Counted from the first letter of the stretch, positions 1-11,867 are shown. The stretch is 64,000 bases of DNA from Calliopum simillimum (GCA_951812925.1 OX638369.1:52695061-52759060); one strand, 5' to 3'. Numbers and translations: made by a program. Notes: generated from the letters alone by a model not told the origin.

Positions 1-211
1 AACCCTTCTGAAGTGCATCCTTTTCACCAATAAGCGCTTCCGCTCCGTAAGAACAATACTTTCTTTTTAACATTGCATGTCATAGGATGTAAGCGAGCAA
101 AAGCTTACCGCAGCCTTACCAAAAAAGAGTTTTTAAAGCGCTTATTTGTAATGCTGCGGTAAGCGTTTTTTCAATAAAATTGAAAAAAAAGAAAAAAAAA
201 GAAAAAAAAAA

Positions 212-306
212 CTGCCCGCGTCAGGATTTGAATCCACGACCCTCCGCGTGCTAGATATTTTTTGTTACATTTACCAACCCTTTAGACCGCTCCACCAACG
301 CCCGAT
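212..306 (-). other. tRNA-like unit (A-box/B-box plus T-tract)
   Basis: On the minus strand this reads an A-box-like GGTGGAGCGG, a B-box-like GGATTCAAATCC (224-235 on the plus strand) and then a T-rich tract with T9 runs, as a pol III terminator would look. The motif TACAAATTT lies just upstream (323-331 in complement). The acceptor and T stems do not pair cleanly, so this is not a functional tRNA gene; it is a tRNA-derived or pol III-promoter-like fossil. Confidence 0.45.
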
Positions 307-351
307 GATATGAAGGGGCATTAAATTTGTATATTAAGCAAATGTTGTCCT

Positions 352-790
352 GCAGCATTACATAGAATCATTGTGCAATCAGTTTCAATTCAAGTAAGCA
401 AAAGTAAATAAAAATGAGAAATTAAAATAGAAGAGTGAAATAAAAAAGGTTGATTAAAAAATATTTTAATAAAAAAAAAATAAAGCAAAAACAAATAAAA
501 AAACGGAAAAAAAAATCACCCGGGCTGGGTTCGAACTCACGTTGTTCTTACAGCAGCCTTATATGGAATCATTTTGTAATCAATTTCAATTCGGTTAAAC
601 AAAAGTAAATTAATAAGAGAAAGGAAAATAGAAAAGTGAAATAAAAGATGTTGAATAATAATTATTTGATTAAAAAAAAAAAATAAAGTAAAAAAAAGTA
701 AAAAAAGTAAAAAAAGTAAAAAAAAAATCTCCCGGGCTGGGTTCGAACTCACGTTGTTCTTACTGCAGCCTTATAAAAAATCATTGTGAT
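352..790 (-). repeat. Tandem repeat of about 200-212 bp with B-box-like motif
   Basis: Three unit starts (GCAGC...) lie at 352, 553 and 765. Units 1 and 2 share the TCATTGTG/TCATTTTG and CAATTTCAATTC blocks and an A-rich tract. Each full unit ends, in minus orientation, in GAGTTCGAACCC followed by a T-tract (near 520-540 and 732-750). No protein is encoded; the 71-codon reading frame here is low-complexity poly(A). Confidence 0.65.
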
Positions 791-867
791 AGTGCTTCTA
801 AATTTCTATGGGGACAAGCACTTTTGAAGTGCTTGGATCAGAAGCGCTAGAAATTTTTCCTCTTGGG

Positions 868-1206
868 TACTAACAAAAATCCTAGTAAGGGAGCTGGTGG
901 CCGAAAAAATTATTTAATAAAATCGTGATATTATTATATTATTTTACGGAAATCTTTTGAAAGGTGGATGAAAAACATTCGTTTTTCAAAAAACTCAAGT
1001 AAAAAAAAAAATTTGTGGAAAATTAATTTGTAAGATTTTTCGAAACATGTTTTCTTAACTTGCTTAGGGATTACTTTTCTATATCTCTTGTATTTTTCTC
1101 ATTGCTCTACAGTGAAGCTTGCTCTATGGAAGTCCCGGAAGAAGTTAAAATTTTTTTCCTATAACTCAAGATACAAGAAACGCACAAAAATTTTAGACCT
1201 CAATAA
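868..1206. other. Intergenic, no gene seen
   Basis: AT-rich DNA. A short stretch near 1090-1145 (TTGCTCTACAGTGAAGC...TCCCGGAAG) has an inverted relative near 18640-18670, so it is probably repeat-derived. Nothing else is recognised. Confidence 0.5.
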
Positions 1207-2042
1207 ATGTAGGAAATCTGTTTTCCTATAGTTTTGTTTTCAAATTTTTATTCCAAAAGTAAACGGTTTCCCGCTAGAGGCCGAAATTTGTTAAAAACAA
1301 TTGTATATCGCCGGTACTTACGAAGAAAATCTTCCAACCGAAAGTTGCGGCGAAGAAAATCTTTCTTTTTAAATTGCGGCGAAAAAAATCTTTTTTGTAA
1401 TATGCGGACAAGAAAATCACTTTTTATAAAATGAGGCGAAGAAAATCACTTTTTACAAAATGCGGCAATGAAAATCACTTTTTACAAAATGCGGCGAAGA
1501 AAATCACTTTTTACAAAATGCGGCGAAGAAAATCTCTTTATTTAGTGAGTACTTTTTCGACGAGTTACGAAAATAAACATTTTTAAAAAAAAGATTTTCT
1601 TCGCCGCATTTTGTAAAAAGTGATTTTCTTCGCCGCATTTTGTAAAAGTGATTTTCTTGTCCGCATTCGCACAAAAAAGATATTTTTCGCCGCAGTTTGA
1701 AAAAAAGGATATTCTTGTCCGCATTTAAAGAAGAGATAGTCTTCGTAAGCACCGGCGATATCATGAAAAATCACACCTTTACAAAAAATTCGAAGTATAT
1801 AAGAATTGTCATATCTCGCGCAATTTTAATCGGATTTCCATTTTGAAGACCACGTTTGAAAGCTTTTGATTTTGTCATTATTTTCTTATCAAAATTTTGG
1901 TTATATTTTAAAACAAAAACATAAAAAGATCGCCTTTTCATGATATACAATTGTTTTTAACAAATTTCGGCCTCTAGCGGGAAACCGTTTACTTTTAGAA
2001 TAAAGATTTGAAAGCAAAACTATAGGAAAACAGATTTCCGTT
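1207..2042. mobile_element. Foldback-type element with minisatellite arms
   Basis: Outer arms of about 105 bp are inverted copies: 1207-1310 and 1938-2042 share the block containing GTAAACGGTTTCCCGCTAGA. Inside, a 29-bp tandem unit runs in one orientation (about 1330-1530) and then in the opposite orientation (about 1590-1735) around a short unique centre (1531-1590). This architecture is typical of Foldback/Galileo-like elements. No transposase is present. The four reading frames of 60-86 codons here are translations of the minisatellite, not genes. Confidence 0.7.
1330..1735. repeat. 29-bp minisatellite in inverted arrays
   Basis: The unit begins TGCGGCGAAGAAAATCAC and continues TTTTTACAAAA. 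Seven plus-oriented units lie at 1347-1545, and about four or five minus-oriented units (ending ...TTTTCTTCGCCGCA) at 1595-1735. Variants include TGCGGACAAG and TGCGGCAATG. Confidence 0.75.
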
Positions 2043-3535
2043 GATTTTTGACAACATTGCATCGATTGTTCGCAAAAAAAAACCACTTGGACACTCTGAA
2101 GTTCCATGCCCATAACTTGCAAAAAAATTTTTTTTTTCGCAAAACTACTAATGAGAGGTCTCCATACTGAGCACATGGAACAGCTGTGTGATCTTTTATA
2201 AAAATCTGAGAATCCAACTGCAAATTTCGAAAAAATTAAGATGATCAAGGCCTTGTTGATAGTACGCCAAATATATTTTCCCTCTTGTGAACCTATTTAT
2301 TCTTCATTTAGACTATGAAGCCTTCGGGTGCTTTTCGAGATACTTCGGGTTTTGCAGGAAACAAATCTATTGAAGCTTTTTGATAGACCGCCATTGAAGT
2401 TTTCCCTCTGGTACGAGTATATCTTGATATTCTTCATATGATGCGTTCGGGTGACCTTCGGCAACCTTCGGTTGTCCCAGAAAACTATCAATATGGCTTT
2501 CACGTTCCACGCCTACCAACGAAATTTCGTCAAAATTCCTTGTATAGCTTGCGGGATATAATGCAATGTAACGAAAAGTGTCGCGATAAAAAAAGGTCGA
2601 AAAGTTTACGACTATAATCGTTTCATAAGTGGTATCAATCTTCACAATAAGGCTGTTTTGAATTATTGTCTTTTGATTTGATTGAAGAAGTTTTAGCCTG
2701 TAGTTTACGCATTGCAATCTTATTGCCTTGTTAAAGAAACTCTTTTCAGCCGAGAATTCGCAGCTGGCATTTCGAGTCGCCTAGTTGCCGAATTTGTTTC
2801 TAACACCTGAAGACAACAAAGGCCGAAGGCATAACTGCTTCATCTAATGCGGAAATAGAGGACAAAATATAATAGTCCACTTATTGCACCAAATAACTAT
2901 ACAGCCACTGCCAAAAAATATTTAAAAATTTAGGCTAAAATAGTTTTACTCTTATCATATTTAAAAATTGCAACAAGTTGGATCGACTTCATTTTTTTTG
3001 AATTAATATACGGTAATTTTGTAATAAAAACATATAAATACAACTTTTTAATAGGCTGTTAATCCAAATGCGTTAATGTAGGCGTATTACTTAGTAGTAG
3101 TCTACAGCTTCAAAGAAAACACAGAGGACAAATAAAAAGAAAAAAATGCGAGCAATTAAAAACAACCAAATAAAATCCACCCTCACCTCTCTAGATTCAC
3201 TTTTATTACTCAACTCACCACAAATGACATCAATTTTAATCCAGTTTAAATGGAGGCAAATCGGTCTAATCTTTGTCATTGACTGAATGTTAAAATACAT
3301 CAATATAATGTGACGTTATACATAGATTTGATGCTGCATATTTCGGTTAACCCATTGTTAACCGTTGTTGTAATAAATTTGACATGCGTTCCGTGATGTC
3401 AAACCAACTAGTAAGTTCTCTTGAAACTATTGGGCTTAGGGATCATCTATAAAAGAATTCGCAAAAAATTCAAGAATTTTAGAATTTGCTTTGATTTGTT
3501 TGAATTTCATAATCTCTCCTTTGTAAAAGAAGAAC
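2043..3535. other. Intergenic; one unassigned short ORF
   Basis: A 116-codon minus-strand frame at 2367-2717 (contains SFLGQPKVAEGHPNASYEEY) has a less biased composition than its surroundings, but it has no family match that I can recognise, no clear splice context and no second exon. It may be a decayed transposon exon. The rest is AT-rich and holds nothing recognisable. Confidence 0.3.
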
Positions 3536-3539
3536 ATGT

Positions 3540-3830
3540 CACATCCCCCTTTATATGTGACTTGTTTTGTGAAACATACTTAACGTGTGAAAATAAGTTT
3601 TCGAGAGAAATGTGTTTGAAGATTTTGTTTTTTTTTTTATGACTTTTACAAAAGTTTTTCATTTGGGGCTCATTTAAACGGGCATTTTCAATGTCAAGAA
3701 ATTTTTTAAAATTTTTGTAATTGACACCACTGGAAAGATCATATCATAATTGACTTAAAATAGTGAAAATCTCAAAATCGATTTTTTCACACGTCAGGTA
3801 TGTTTTCACAAAACAGGTCACATAAATTTT
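3540..3830. repeat. Inverted repeat / hairpin MITE-like unit
   Basis: 3556-3596 (TATGTGACTTGTTTTGTGAA...) and 3785-3825 are inverted copies with arms of about 42 bp. A related motif (TATGTGACCTGGTCTATGAA) occurs at 18777-18800. The inner part 3636-3700 is shared with 23036-23106. Confidence 0.55.
3636..3700 (+). repeat. Dispersed repeat, copy 1
   Basis: Contains AGTTTTTCATTTGGGGCTCA and ACGGGCATTTTCAATGTCAA. It is about 85 percent identical to 23036-23106. Confidence 0.6.
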
Positions 3831-4161
3831 TTATATTATTAAACAATTAAAAAAATCAACAGGGTTCATCCTTTTCGTACGTTCATAGTTTCCTGTATTA
3901 ACGACAGAAATAATGAGGTATGATATTCTTGGAGCGGACTTCTAATATGACTGTCCCCCTAAATTTCCACAAATCGCTCTAGCATTTGGTCTTATCCGAT
4001 CGTTTAAACTGTCGTCCGTTAAGTAACAAGATGTTGAAAGACGGAATTTTAATTCACAGTTAAGTTTTATCGGAGATAACGCTTTGTCCACTGTTTAAAT
4101 AACCGTCTCAGTCGAATAATTGCAGAAAAAGAACTGTTTCCGTCAGTGGTCGAATAATTTT

Positions 4162-4545
4162 AGTGACGCAACTATTACGGGCAAAGTGTCACGGGCCTTC
4201 GGCCAGATGGGGCCCCGGTCCTAGAGAGCCACGAGCATAAAAAAGAATTTTTTTCAGATTTGAACAAGGTAAACGCAGCGTGTATATAGAAGATTTGTTC
4301 TGTCCAGGAACGCAACTATCGTCGTCCCATAGGAAAGGGGCCTCCAGAGATTGAAATCGAATAAAAAATTAAACAGGAGGTAGGAAAATACGAAAAAAAA
4401 AAAAAGATTTCGTTCTCTGAGTTCATATTTTCTACATTTAGATTTTTATAAGAAATTTGGTTTAAAATTTATGAAATTTTGGTATAAAATAAGATAAGGT
4501 GAGAAATTGGAATAAATTTTAAATGAAATTTAATGATTTGGAGAT
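4162..4545 (-). mobile_element. hAT element terminal fragment
   Basis: This segment matches, in reverse complement, the right end of the hAT element at 43119-44638. Shared blocks include TATTACGGGCAAA, GGGGCCCC, AGAGAGCCACGAGCATAAA and TATATAGAAGAT, and 4430-4545 matches 44255-44372. The opposite TIR was not found, so this is a broken copy. Its terminus is close to 4162 (TAGTGACGCAACT...). Confidence 0.65.
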
Positions 4546-4745
4546 CAATGGAACAAGAAAGTTTTCGCGACTTGGCTATTCTATCCATTGAACAATCCGT
4601 AGCCCAAAATTTCGACACAGATGCTATCAATTATTTGATAAAGAATGGCTGGGAACATTGCTTCCCAGAAGTTAGCGAACTCTGGGCGGATGAAAATCGC
4701 AACAATCTTAGAAAAATATTTTGGCCATTTGAAAAACTAAGATAA
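4533..4745 (+). pseudogene. Possible hAT transposase C-terminal dimerisation fragment
   Basis: A 70-residue open frame contains RDLAILSIEQSVAQNFDT, which resembles the C-terminal dimerisation segment of hAT transposases and ZMYM1-like domesticated relatives (xLAxLSIE). No upstream catalytic exon is visible, and a stop precedes it. It abuts a hAT terminal fragment, but it reads away from that end, opposite to expectation for an intact element, so the piece may have been rearranged. Assignment rests on one motif and is weak. Confidence 0.35.
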
Positions 4746-4759
4746 AATGATTAGTTCGT

Positions 4760-5890
4760 GTTAGTTCACACTGGTCATTCTTTCTTTAGAAATTATGCTA
4801 GATGTCTTGGTACTCACAAGAAAGTGTCATTGTGAGCAGGAAAAAGAAATATGGAGCACCTACTCTGTAATTGTCAGGGTCTTTATCGGAGAAGATTTAT
4901 GCAGTTCGAAAGTAATGGACCAGCTAAAGTCTGAGTGTGTCTAAAAACCTTGTTTACTGGATAGTTTGTTTAAGCTTATTTTACCCCTAAAGCAGCTACA
5001 GGTCACAACTGGTGAAAAAATTCACTTTCCTCTGCTGCAATTAAAAAATTTAAAATTTTTAACCCTCTGTTTACACCATGACATTTATGTCATTAAATAT
5101 CTTTTGATATTAAAATTTTAATTTATGTGTCACACACACAGACTTTCCTTTTTTACCATGAATCTATGGAAGTGAAAGTAATGTAAAATTTTTATATTTT
5201 GGAACTTAATTTTTTTTATAGTTTTTATGCAACAACAATAAAAATATTGCATTCTTTTGATAAAAGCGCACGCACGCACGCACGATTTTAGTGTTGAGTT
5301 TTTCCCATCCAACAGCAACAGAGTTGTAAAACTATTTGTTTTTGTTGTCATTATGGGGTTGCACAATCAAATTGACAATAAAATTGTTTTAGAAGAATAA
5401 AATTGAAACAGCAAAAAAAAAATAAAAAATACAGAAAAAAACGAACACAAAAATATTTTGCCTCAAGAAATTAAAGAAGGAATTACGTACAAATGGTATT
5501 TTTCAGGAAAATTAAAAGGCATAACAAATGACATCAATGAAACTTATGGCATAAATACCAACAACAACAACAACAACTAAAACAACAACTTTATCCAACT
5601 ATTGCTGGCTACAAATCAATGTGCAACAATTTTCTATAAAGTTTTTAAAGTGAATTTATTGTCGATTGAATTCATTGTTGCCTTGAGTGCCTGTGTTATT
5701 TTCCACAGGTTAATAAGCAACATTAGTGATGTCTACAAAATTTTTTGATGTAAAAACCGATTGGGATAATTTCTGATGCAAAAACCGGTAGAGAAAATGT
5801 CGAAATTTCTTTTGTGTATGCCTAAAGCAGCCAACTCTACTGACAATTTTAGGACACTCTTGATTTATAATCTGGTCTCCTGATTGAACC
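4760..5890. other. Intergenic, simple repeats only
   Basis: No gene seen. Contains a short (GCAC)n tract near 5268-5284, CAA-rich runs near 5562-5590 and poly(A). The 78-codon minus-strand frame across it is low complexity. Confidence 0.5.
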
Positions 5891-5892
5891 TA

Positions 5893-6752
5893 CACTCAGA
5901 AAAAAAGATTGTTAAAACAAAAATTTTTCTTTCTTAAAAAAATGTGATTTCTAAATTGTTGAAATTAGAATTTTATTCTTAACCTTTTCGACCCGGCTGG
6001 GCAATATATCCCAATTTACATATATATATTGTCCCAGCTGGGTCGAAAGGGTTAAATCAACAATATTATTAAAAAATTATGAAAAATATTTTGATATACG
6101 AAACTTCAAACATTCTGTTTTTAAAACAAAAAAATAACCAAGTACTTCCTATCACTTAACATATTTTTTTCCCATATTTCTGGCAGCATATGAGCCCCTT
6201 TTCATCCCACTAAACGCAAAGAAGCTTCAAATCCTGGATATTTGGATTTGCGGACGATGTCGATGCATGGACCTGGCTTATCTCACGATTTTTCTTGAGA
6301 TTCTCGTCCTGTATCCATTTTCAATTGCCAGTCACGATAAGGTGCAAAATTTTTTTCCTTCTGTGCCGTCGAAGCAGCAGTTCACACGTATAATTCCCTC
6401 GGCTTCTTTTCATACGACATCCAATGTCCTTGCTTTTATTCCATTCCTTTTCCTGTAAAATAGATCCCAAATAAATACTTATTAAATCACAAACATTTCA
6501 GCAATCACTTATTCTTCGTTCAACTAAATCGTTCTTAAACATTGTCAACAATTTCGATTTTGAAACAACAATTTCCGCTCTTAAACTCCCAACAACTTAT
6601 TACCTGATGCAATAATTCTTAGTTTTATTTAATAAATAACAATTTCGCATATAAGACAAGAGCAAAAGTTGTTGGAGAAGATTTTAACCAACAAAAATTC
6701 TTCAATCAAATCATAAAGTTGTTGGAAATACAATTTTTTTTTTTTCTGTGTG
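5893..6752. mobile_element. TA-flanked TIR element (CACTCAGAAAAAAA type)
   Basis: Left end TA + CACTCAGAAAAAAA; right end TTTTTTTCTGTGTG + TA. The termini resemble those at 19741-22291 and 38402-40101. Subterminal copies of GTTGTTGGA/CAACAACTT lie near 6588 and 6668-6725. No transposase is recognised; the 63-codon frame at 6267-6458 has no features. Confidence 0.6.
5983..6051. mobile_element. 69-bp TTAA-flanked palindrome (micro-MITE)
   Basis: Flanked on both sides by TTAA (5979-5982, 6052-6055). The arms CCTTTTCGACCCGGCTGGG and CCCAGCTGGGTCGAAAGGG are inverted copies around an ATATAT centre. TTAA plus CC(C/T)TTT ends fit a minimal piggyBac-type non-autonomous unit, nested in the 5893-6752 element. 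Confidence 0.5.
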
Positions 6753-7053
6753 TAGGTACTACTGAATTCTGATTTCCGGCAGAAAACCGAACTTCAGGCA
6801 AAATACGACTTTTAAGGATTAAAGGTCCAAAAGTACAGCAGCAAGATCGATATAGGACGATTAAGTAAGTAATTTATTCCTGCAAACCGTGTGTTCAAAT
6901 ATCGATTCATCCAACGTATAAGTTGGTAACACAAGTCACCAGATTTTTCAAAATCTGCGCTTAAGACTTCATCTTGTGCCAACCTCTAACTTGAAATTTG
7001 ACGGACTGGGAGCTATGTTTGAAGTTACAACCTAAGTATACAAAATGTTTATG

Positions 7054-7334
7054 GCATATCGATACGTCCAACGTAAAAGTTGGTAACTCGAAAATCGTAG
7101 TTTTGAGTAATGAGCATTTTTGTATTTTAACTTTTTTGTTTTTTTGTATGAAAACCTATAGAAAATAAATTTAGATTGTGACTTCAAAAATAAAGCCCAG
7201 GCCTTCAAATTTCAAGCTAGAGGTACCGAAATTTGACACAAGATGGAACCAAATGTGTAGATTTCGAAAAACGCTGTCCCGTAAAAAGTTGGTAACTTGA
7301 GTTACCAACTTTTACGTTGGAGGTATCGATATGT
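7054..7334. mobile_element. Short MITE with GTTGGTAAC palindromic ends
   Basis: 7057-7086 (ATCGATACGTCCAACGTAAA...) and 7290-7332 are inverted copies. A further partial copy sits at 6902-6935 (ATCCAACGTATAAGTTGGTA). GAGTTACCAA motifs recur at 36160-36360. No coding capacity. Confidence 0.5.
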
Positions 7335-7669
7335 ATTCTCGTTCCAGATACAAAATATTTTTACATTACAAGGTCTGGTTAACAAGGTAGAAGGTTTTAA
7401 AAATTTGACTAATTGGCAGTTATGTATTGCTTCGAATTCCAGTATCCAATTTAAAAAAATTACAATAAATAAAGCAGTCCAATTTGAACTAAATTCAATG
7501 AGGTTTTTAAATGCACTTTTGAATTTAAAAAAAATTTCGTTTTTTTGGAAAAAGGTGGCCCTTAATTTTTGAAAATTGTTTTTAACAAAGCTCCTTAACG
7601 ACTCCCACTCCCACTATAAAATTTGCCAAGAATAATCTATTCAGACTCATGATAAGAACAACATTATAC

Positions 7670-8045
7670 AACTTCAAAAACTCATAACTTGATAACTGTA
7701 AAACATACCATGATTTTGAGGGCAGGAAAATAATTGTAATAAAATTTTCTTTTAAATAAAAATATTTAAAAAAAAAAAAAAAAAGGGTACACTAAGCACC
7801 AAAATGGCTTAGAAAAAGATAAAAGGATTTTTTCCACCAAAAATCATATTTTCTTTCAGTGTAAATTTTTTTTTTCAAAAGCTTATACTTTTCTAAAGAA
7901 ACCCTGAAAATTTCATTCAAGTCGGATAAAAAGCCGAGGAGCTATGAATTTTCAAATATGTGTGTATCCTAAAGTTGGATAGAAATTCCTATGGCAGCCA
8001 TCTTGAAAATTTTTGGAATTTCGGAAAATCATTTTACCACAGTTA
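7670..8045 (+). repeat. Dispersed repeat, copy 1 (pair at 62560-62925)
   Basis: Collinear with 62560-62925 over about 370 bp. Shared blocks include ATTTTGAGGG(C/A)AGGAAAATA, GGATAAAAAGCCGA(G/A)GAGCTAT and CCTATGGC(A/C)GCCATCTTG. No open reading frame is conserved between the copies. Confidence 0.7.
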
Positions 8046-8879
8046 TATGTCGGTCAAATACTAACTTTTCACCAATTTTCATAAGCATTGGAGATGTCAA
8101 GTCAAATCTTGGTCGCTAACGCAACACAAAGAAAGACTCTATAATCAAATTTTATTAAAATCGGAAACATCAACTTTTTTTACCTGTCCACTACACGTGT
8201 ATGCTTTTCACTACCTGTCCAGCGTTTCCTTCTCTGCGTTACAAATGGAAGAACAAAGTGTATTAATTCTGGGTGTAATACATGAATAAAACATTTTTGT
8301 TGGAAATTCTGAGTTTTGATACAAAATCACGGTGTAAAAGAGTTTTTATAACGATCTCAAAAATGTTCGCAATAAGTCTTACGATATCCAAAATGTAAAA
8401 TTCTGAAGCTACATTTTGGATAAATCTTGTCGTCTGAAACTCATAATAAAATCACAAGGGGAACATTTTTGTAGAACATCTAAACCCATTAGCCTCTGTT
8501 TTGAAGGGTCTTTTGAACTCTTTTTCCAAAAGCTGGATTTTAATAGATTAAAGTGTTTACCAGAATATTCTACAGAAAATTTCACTGGGGGTCACCAAAG
8601 AAAAGAAAAGTCAAAATCTTAGGAATAAGGTATAGTAGGACTTATTCCGAGCATTTGTGCGATCCTAATAAAACGAAACCGTATTATACCGTGATTTTGT
8701 ATGAACGGCTAAATGAATGAAATTTGAAAAAAATTCTCAGCTTGGTTTTTTGACATCATCCTTTAAATTTTCGGGGATAAACTTAAAATTTCGGAAAATC
8801 TTTTTTTTTAAAATTATTCTCGCTGGAATAGCTATTTTGTTTAAAATCACGAAATAAATGTTACTCATACGTCTTTTTG

Positions 8880-8956
8880 CAAGGTGATTACAAAATTTCA
8901 GGAGGGGAGGGGGGGCAGCTAACGCCCCCTGGGTACACCCCATAAATACGCCCCTG
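8880..8956 (-). mobile_element. Solitary hAT-like terminus
   Basis: On the minus strand it reads CAGGGGCGTATTTATGGGGT, which is typical of hAT TIRs (CAGGGGCGTA). The matching left TIR was not located, so the extent of the element is unknown. Confidence 0.4.
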
Positions 8957-10620
8957 GTCTAATGTGCCTACATATGTATATGTTGTCGAGGCAAACGGAT
9001 TTCCTACTCTAGAGCATGATTAATCCATTTTGTAAGTTATCAGATTGCAGAATTTCAAAGTAAGTAGAAGGTCATGATACAAATTTATTCAACATACACT
9101 TGAAAGTACTTGAAAGTCAGATTCAGTTTTCATAACTAAAAACGTACATCAATTAAACATGAACTTCAAGAATTACATTGCCTAAGAACTTGAATTCGTT
9201 ACAAGAACCGATTACCGCATAAATCATGAAGCAAACAGCTGCGCAACTTATGCAGACCTCACAAAAATAAAATTGAAATTCACTTAAAATTCCAGCGGCA
9301 ACATTTAGGTACATTTAGGTTCGACTCGATTCGATTGCTCTGTCCCAACAATAAGAAGTCGTTGTGGGGCCACTCATACCGAACGCGCATTTGCTTTATC
9401 TTTGTCGCGACAGACGCGCTACTCATTCACTTGCATTGTCTGGCCTAAATACTCACACATATGCACCTATACATATATACATAGAGATATAGATGGTAGA
9501 GGTGTCCAAAATAGAAGCGTGCTTGAGTCCGCGTTGTATGAGTGTGAAGAGCCACAGATGGGATGACACAAAAGCAGCTCGTGTAACTTGGTGTGAAGGA
9601 GCACAAGAAAAAGGTTGCCAGGTTGCGACTTTTTTGAGGAGAACTTTTTACTATCGAGTAAATTTGCTTCCACTTTTTATCTGGCAACCAATTTTCGAGC
9701 AGATTTTCAACAGCTTGGTGTGAATTATAATGCGCAGGTATATGTAATAATTTATCCACACACAAATACGCAAACACGTCAATAAACCATGCAAGGCACA
9801 ATAAAATGTTTAACCCTAAACCATTAGCCTTTACGGGGCAATTATCATCAAGAGGTTGCCTTGGTTTCGCCAGCCTTTTGTGTTTGTATTTGTCTTCCTG
9901 CTACACCAACAACGTGCTGATCAGATTCATTGCCTTATCACATGTGTGTGTAGGAATATCGTGGTGAAATGAAGCGAAGATTAATTATTTTCAACCTTTT
10001 TTGGGACTCACCAACCAAGGCAACTCGTTCACTATGGCTACGTTATGAATGCAAGATAAGGAATTTGGTAATGAGTCGCTGAATAGTTGGCTGCCTGGCA
10101 AAGGGATTTCTATAGCCCTTTTTTTTTTTGGAGAAGTGCGAGCGCTCCTTTTTGGCTCACACTTTGCACCGCTGCTGCAATGTGCGTTAATTTATATAAT
10201 TTAAGGTGTCACCGTTGCGTTTTGCCGATTACACAATAAATTTATAAGATTAAGATTAAGAAAATACCTGTCTGTACTGATGATTGACTATTGGATTGTT
10301 TGGTTGCTCTGTCTTAAGCTGCTATGCACGACGTTCACACACTTTTGTGTTACAATGTTTCGCATTAGAGTGATATGAAAAATTTTTTTAATAGCAATTA
10401 TATTTTTGGTAACATCTGAAAATAAGATTGAATAGTTTATTATTAGAAGCAAATGTCTGAAAAGGGGTTAACAATATTAAATAAAATATTTTTGATACCA
10501 AAAAATAGCTGGTCCATGCTTTATATTAAAAAAAAAAGTCAATATGGTGACAATTCTCAAATAAAGTAGAATTCTATAGTAATAAAAATTTTTACTGGAA
10601 TTATAAATTAAAATGGTTGT
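8957..10620. other. Intergenic, no gene seen
   Basis: Mixed-composition DNA with short CACACA and CATATA runs. Overlapping frames at 9445-9801 on both strands have no domain and no splice support. Nothing is recognised. Confidence 0.45.
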
Positions 10621-11490
10621 ACATTAGACCGATTCGATTTTGTATAAAGCAAAAAAAAAATCATCCCGAATCCGACCCAAAAATTACAAAGACTTTTAAA
10701 AACCATATCTGCTTCATTATTTTTTTTATTCCAAAAAAAACCAATGGAGCAATTTTGATTCTACTGAAGGCCCATTTCGGCTAAAAAAAATATGTTTTTT
10801 GGTTATAACTTTTTTTTTCGTTACAAAATAGATACACAAGAGTACTTTAGAAATAAAGGCTATGTTTTCATATAAATTTTGGAGCTGAAAAATTATAATT
10901 TTTTTTTTTTTTTGGGGTATAGGTAGGTAGTATTTGCGCCCCAAAATAGATTTTTTTACGTTTTTCAATTAATTTGTGCGTCCGGCATATATGTAACTTC
11001 CAATATAGCCAAAAATAGTGTTTTTGCACTTTTTTAGCATTTTAGGTTAAGATATCTCCGACAAAAAAAAAAAATATATCGATATCGGTCCAATTGTGTT
11101 TTGAAGAAAAAAACTAGGGCTATTACTTGTCATACCAGATTTTTCGGCTTAAAATTACCGTGTCTTGTTATATAACTTCAAAAACAGGAAAAAATGGTGT
11201 CCTTTAAACTTTTATGTAATGATATCTCAAAACCCAGACGTAATATAGCAATTCTAAGGCCGGATTCGGATTAAGCATTAAAAATCACATCTGGAATGAC
11301 TATGTGTGTTTCTGGTTTTTGTTTGTGTCTGTTTTAAATATGAAAAAACCGATTTTTTTAAAAAAAGCTTAAAAATAGTTTAAGATTCAATATCTCCTGA
11401 ACTGAATCAGTTAGGATTTTTTGGTTTGCAGTTTTCAAATAAAAAGACATGCAGAAAATTTTCTGCATACTCAGTTTTGCATCTTTTCCT
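10540..11490. repeat. AT-rich dispersed repeat region
   Basis: 10575-10625 (AGTAATAAAAATTTTTACTGG...) matches 37549-37599. 11240-11345 (GCAATTCTAAGGCCGGATTC) matches 15650-15760. Poly(T)/poly(A) stretches and ATATCTC motifs abound. No protein is seen. Confidence 0.5.
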
Positions 11491-11496
11491 TCAAAC

Positions 11497-11867
11497 TTAG
11501 GTTAGGTTAGGTTAGGGTGGCGGTAATTGCGTGAGAAAAAACCCCACATAGACCAACTAGGTCCATGGCGTTACCACAAAATCCTTTCTGTTAGGAGAAT
11601 AGCAGTGTTCTGGCTTCATGATTTTCATCTATATCAAAGGTTCCAGTTCTCATTCATGGAGCCGAACATAGCCTGCCCAAGAGTAGCCATTCTGCGTCTG
11701 GTTAGCGCCGGGCAATAGCACAAGACTTGCTCTACCGTTTCTTCCTCCTCGGGTTCGGAACAGTGTCTGCACCAGTTGTTTGATATTAATCCCATCCTGT
11801 ATGCATGCTGTCCAATTAGGCAGTGTCCAGTTGTAACACCAATCAACAGTCTGAAATTAATTTTGCT
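11497..11867 (-). mobile_element. 3' end of a non-LTR retrotransposon (LINE with RNase-H/zinc-knuckle tail)
   Basis: The minus-strand frame 11637-11846 reads TTGHCLIGQHAYRMGL, then a C-x2-C and EEEETVEQVLCYCPAL, the cysteine-rich end found after RNase H in I/R1/LOA-type LINEs. The usual H of the CCHC motif (ETVEH) is Q here. The element ends in a 3' tail that is (TTAGG)4 on the plus strand at 11497-11516. It is 5' truncated near 11867, as is usual for target-primed reverse transcription. It encodes no complete enzyme. Confidence 0.75.

Larger units (their letters stand above)
1..867 (-). mobile_element. Partial TIR element (MITE-like), left end outside window, carrying tRNA-like units
   Basis: Bases 1-180 match 49205-49385 in reverse complement, and 785-867 match the far end of that copy at 48945-49030. 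The right terminus reads CTTGGG followed by TA, the same as in the second copy (CCCAAG...CTTGGG, flanked by TA). This copy is larger than the 448-bp copy because 212-780 carry a tRNA-like unit and a tandem repeat. The left end is cut by the window. No transposase is visible, so it is non-autonomous. Confidence 0.7.

Noticed and set aside
537..752. Hydrophobic 71-codon minus-strand ORF as a membrane peptide
   Set aside because: Translation of an A-rich tandem repeat.
11497..11516. (TTAGG)4, the canonical insect telomere repeat
   Set aside because: It is joined to the 3' end of a LINE fragment in the expected orientation, flies lack TTAGG telomeres, and the tract is only four units. It is best read as the LINE 3' tail.
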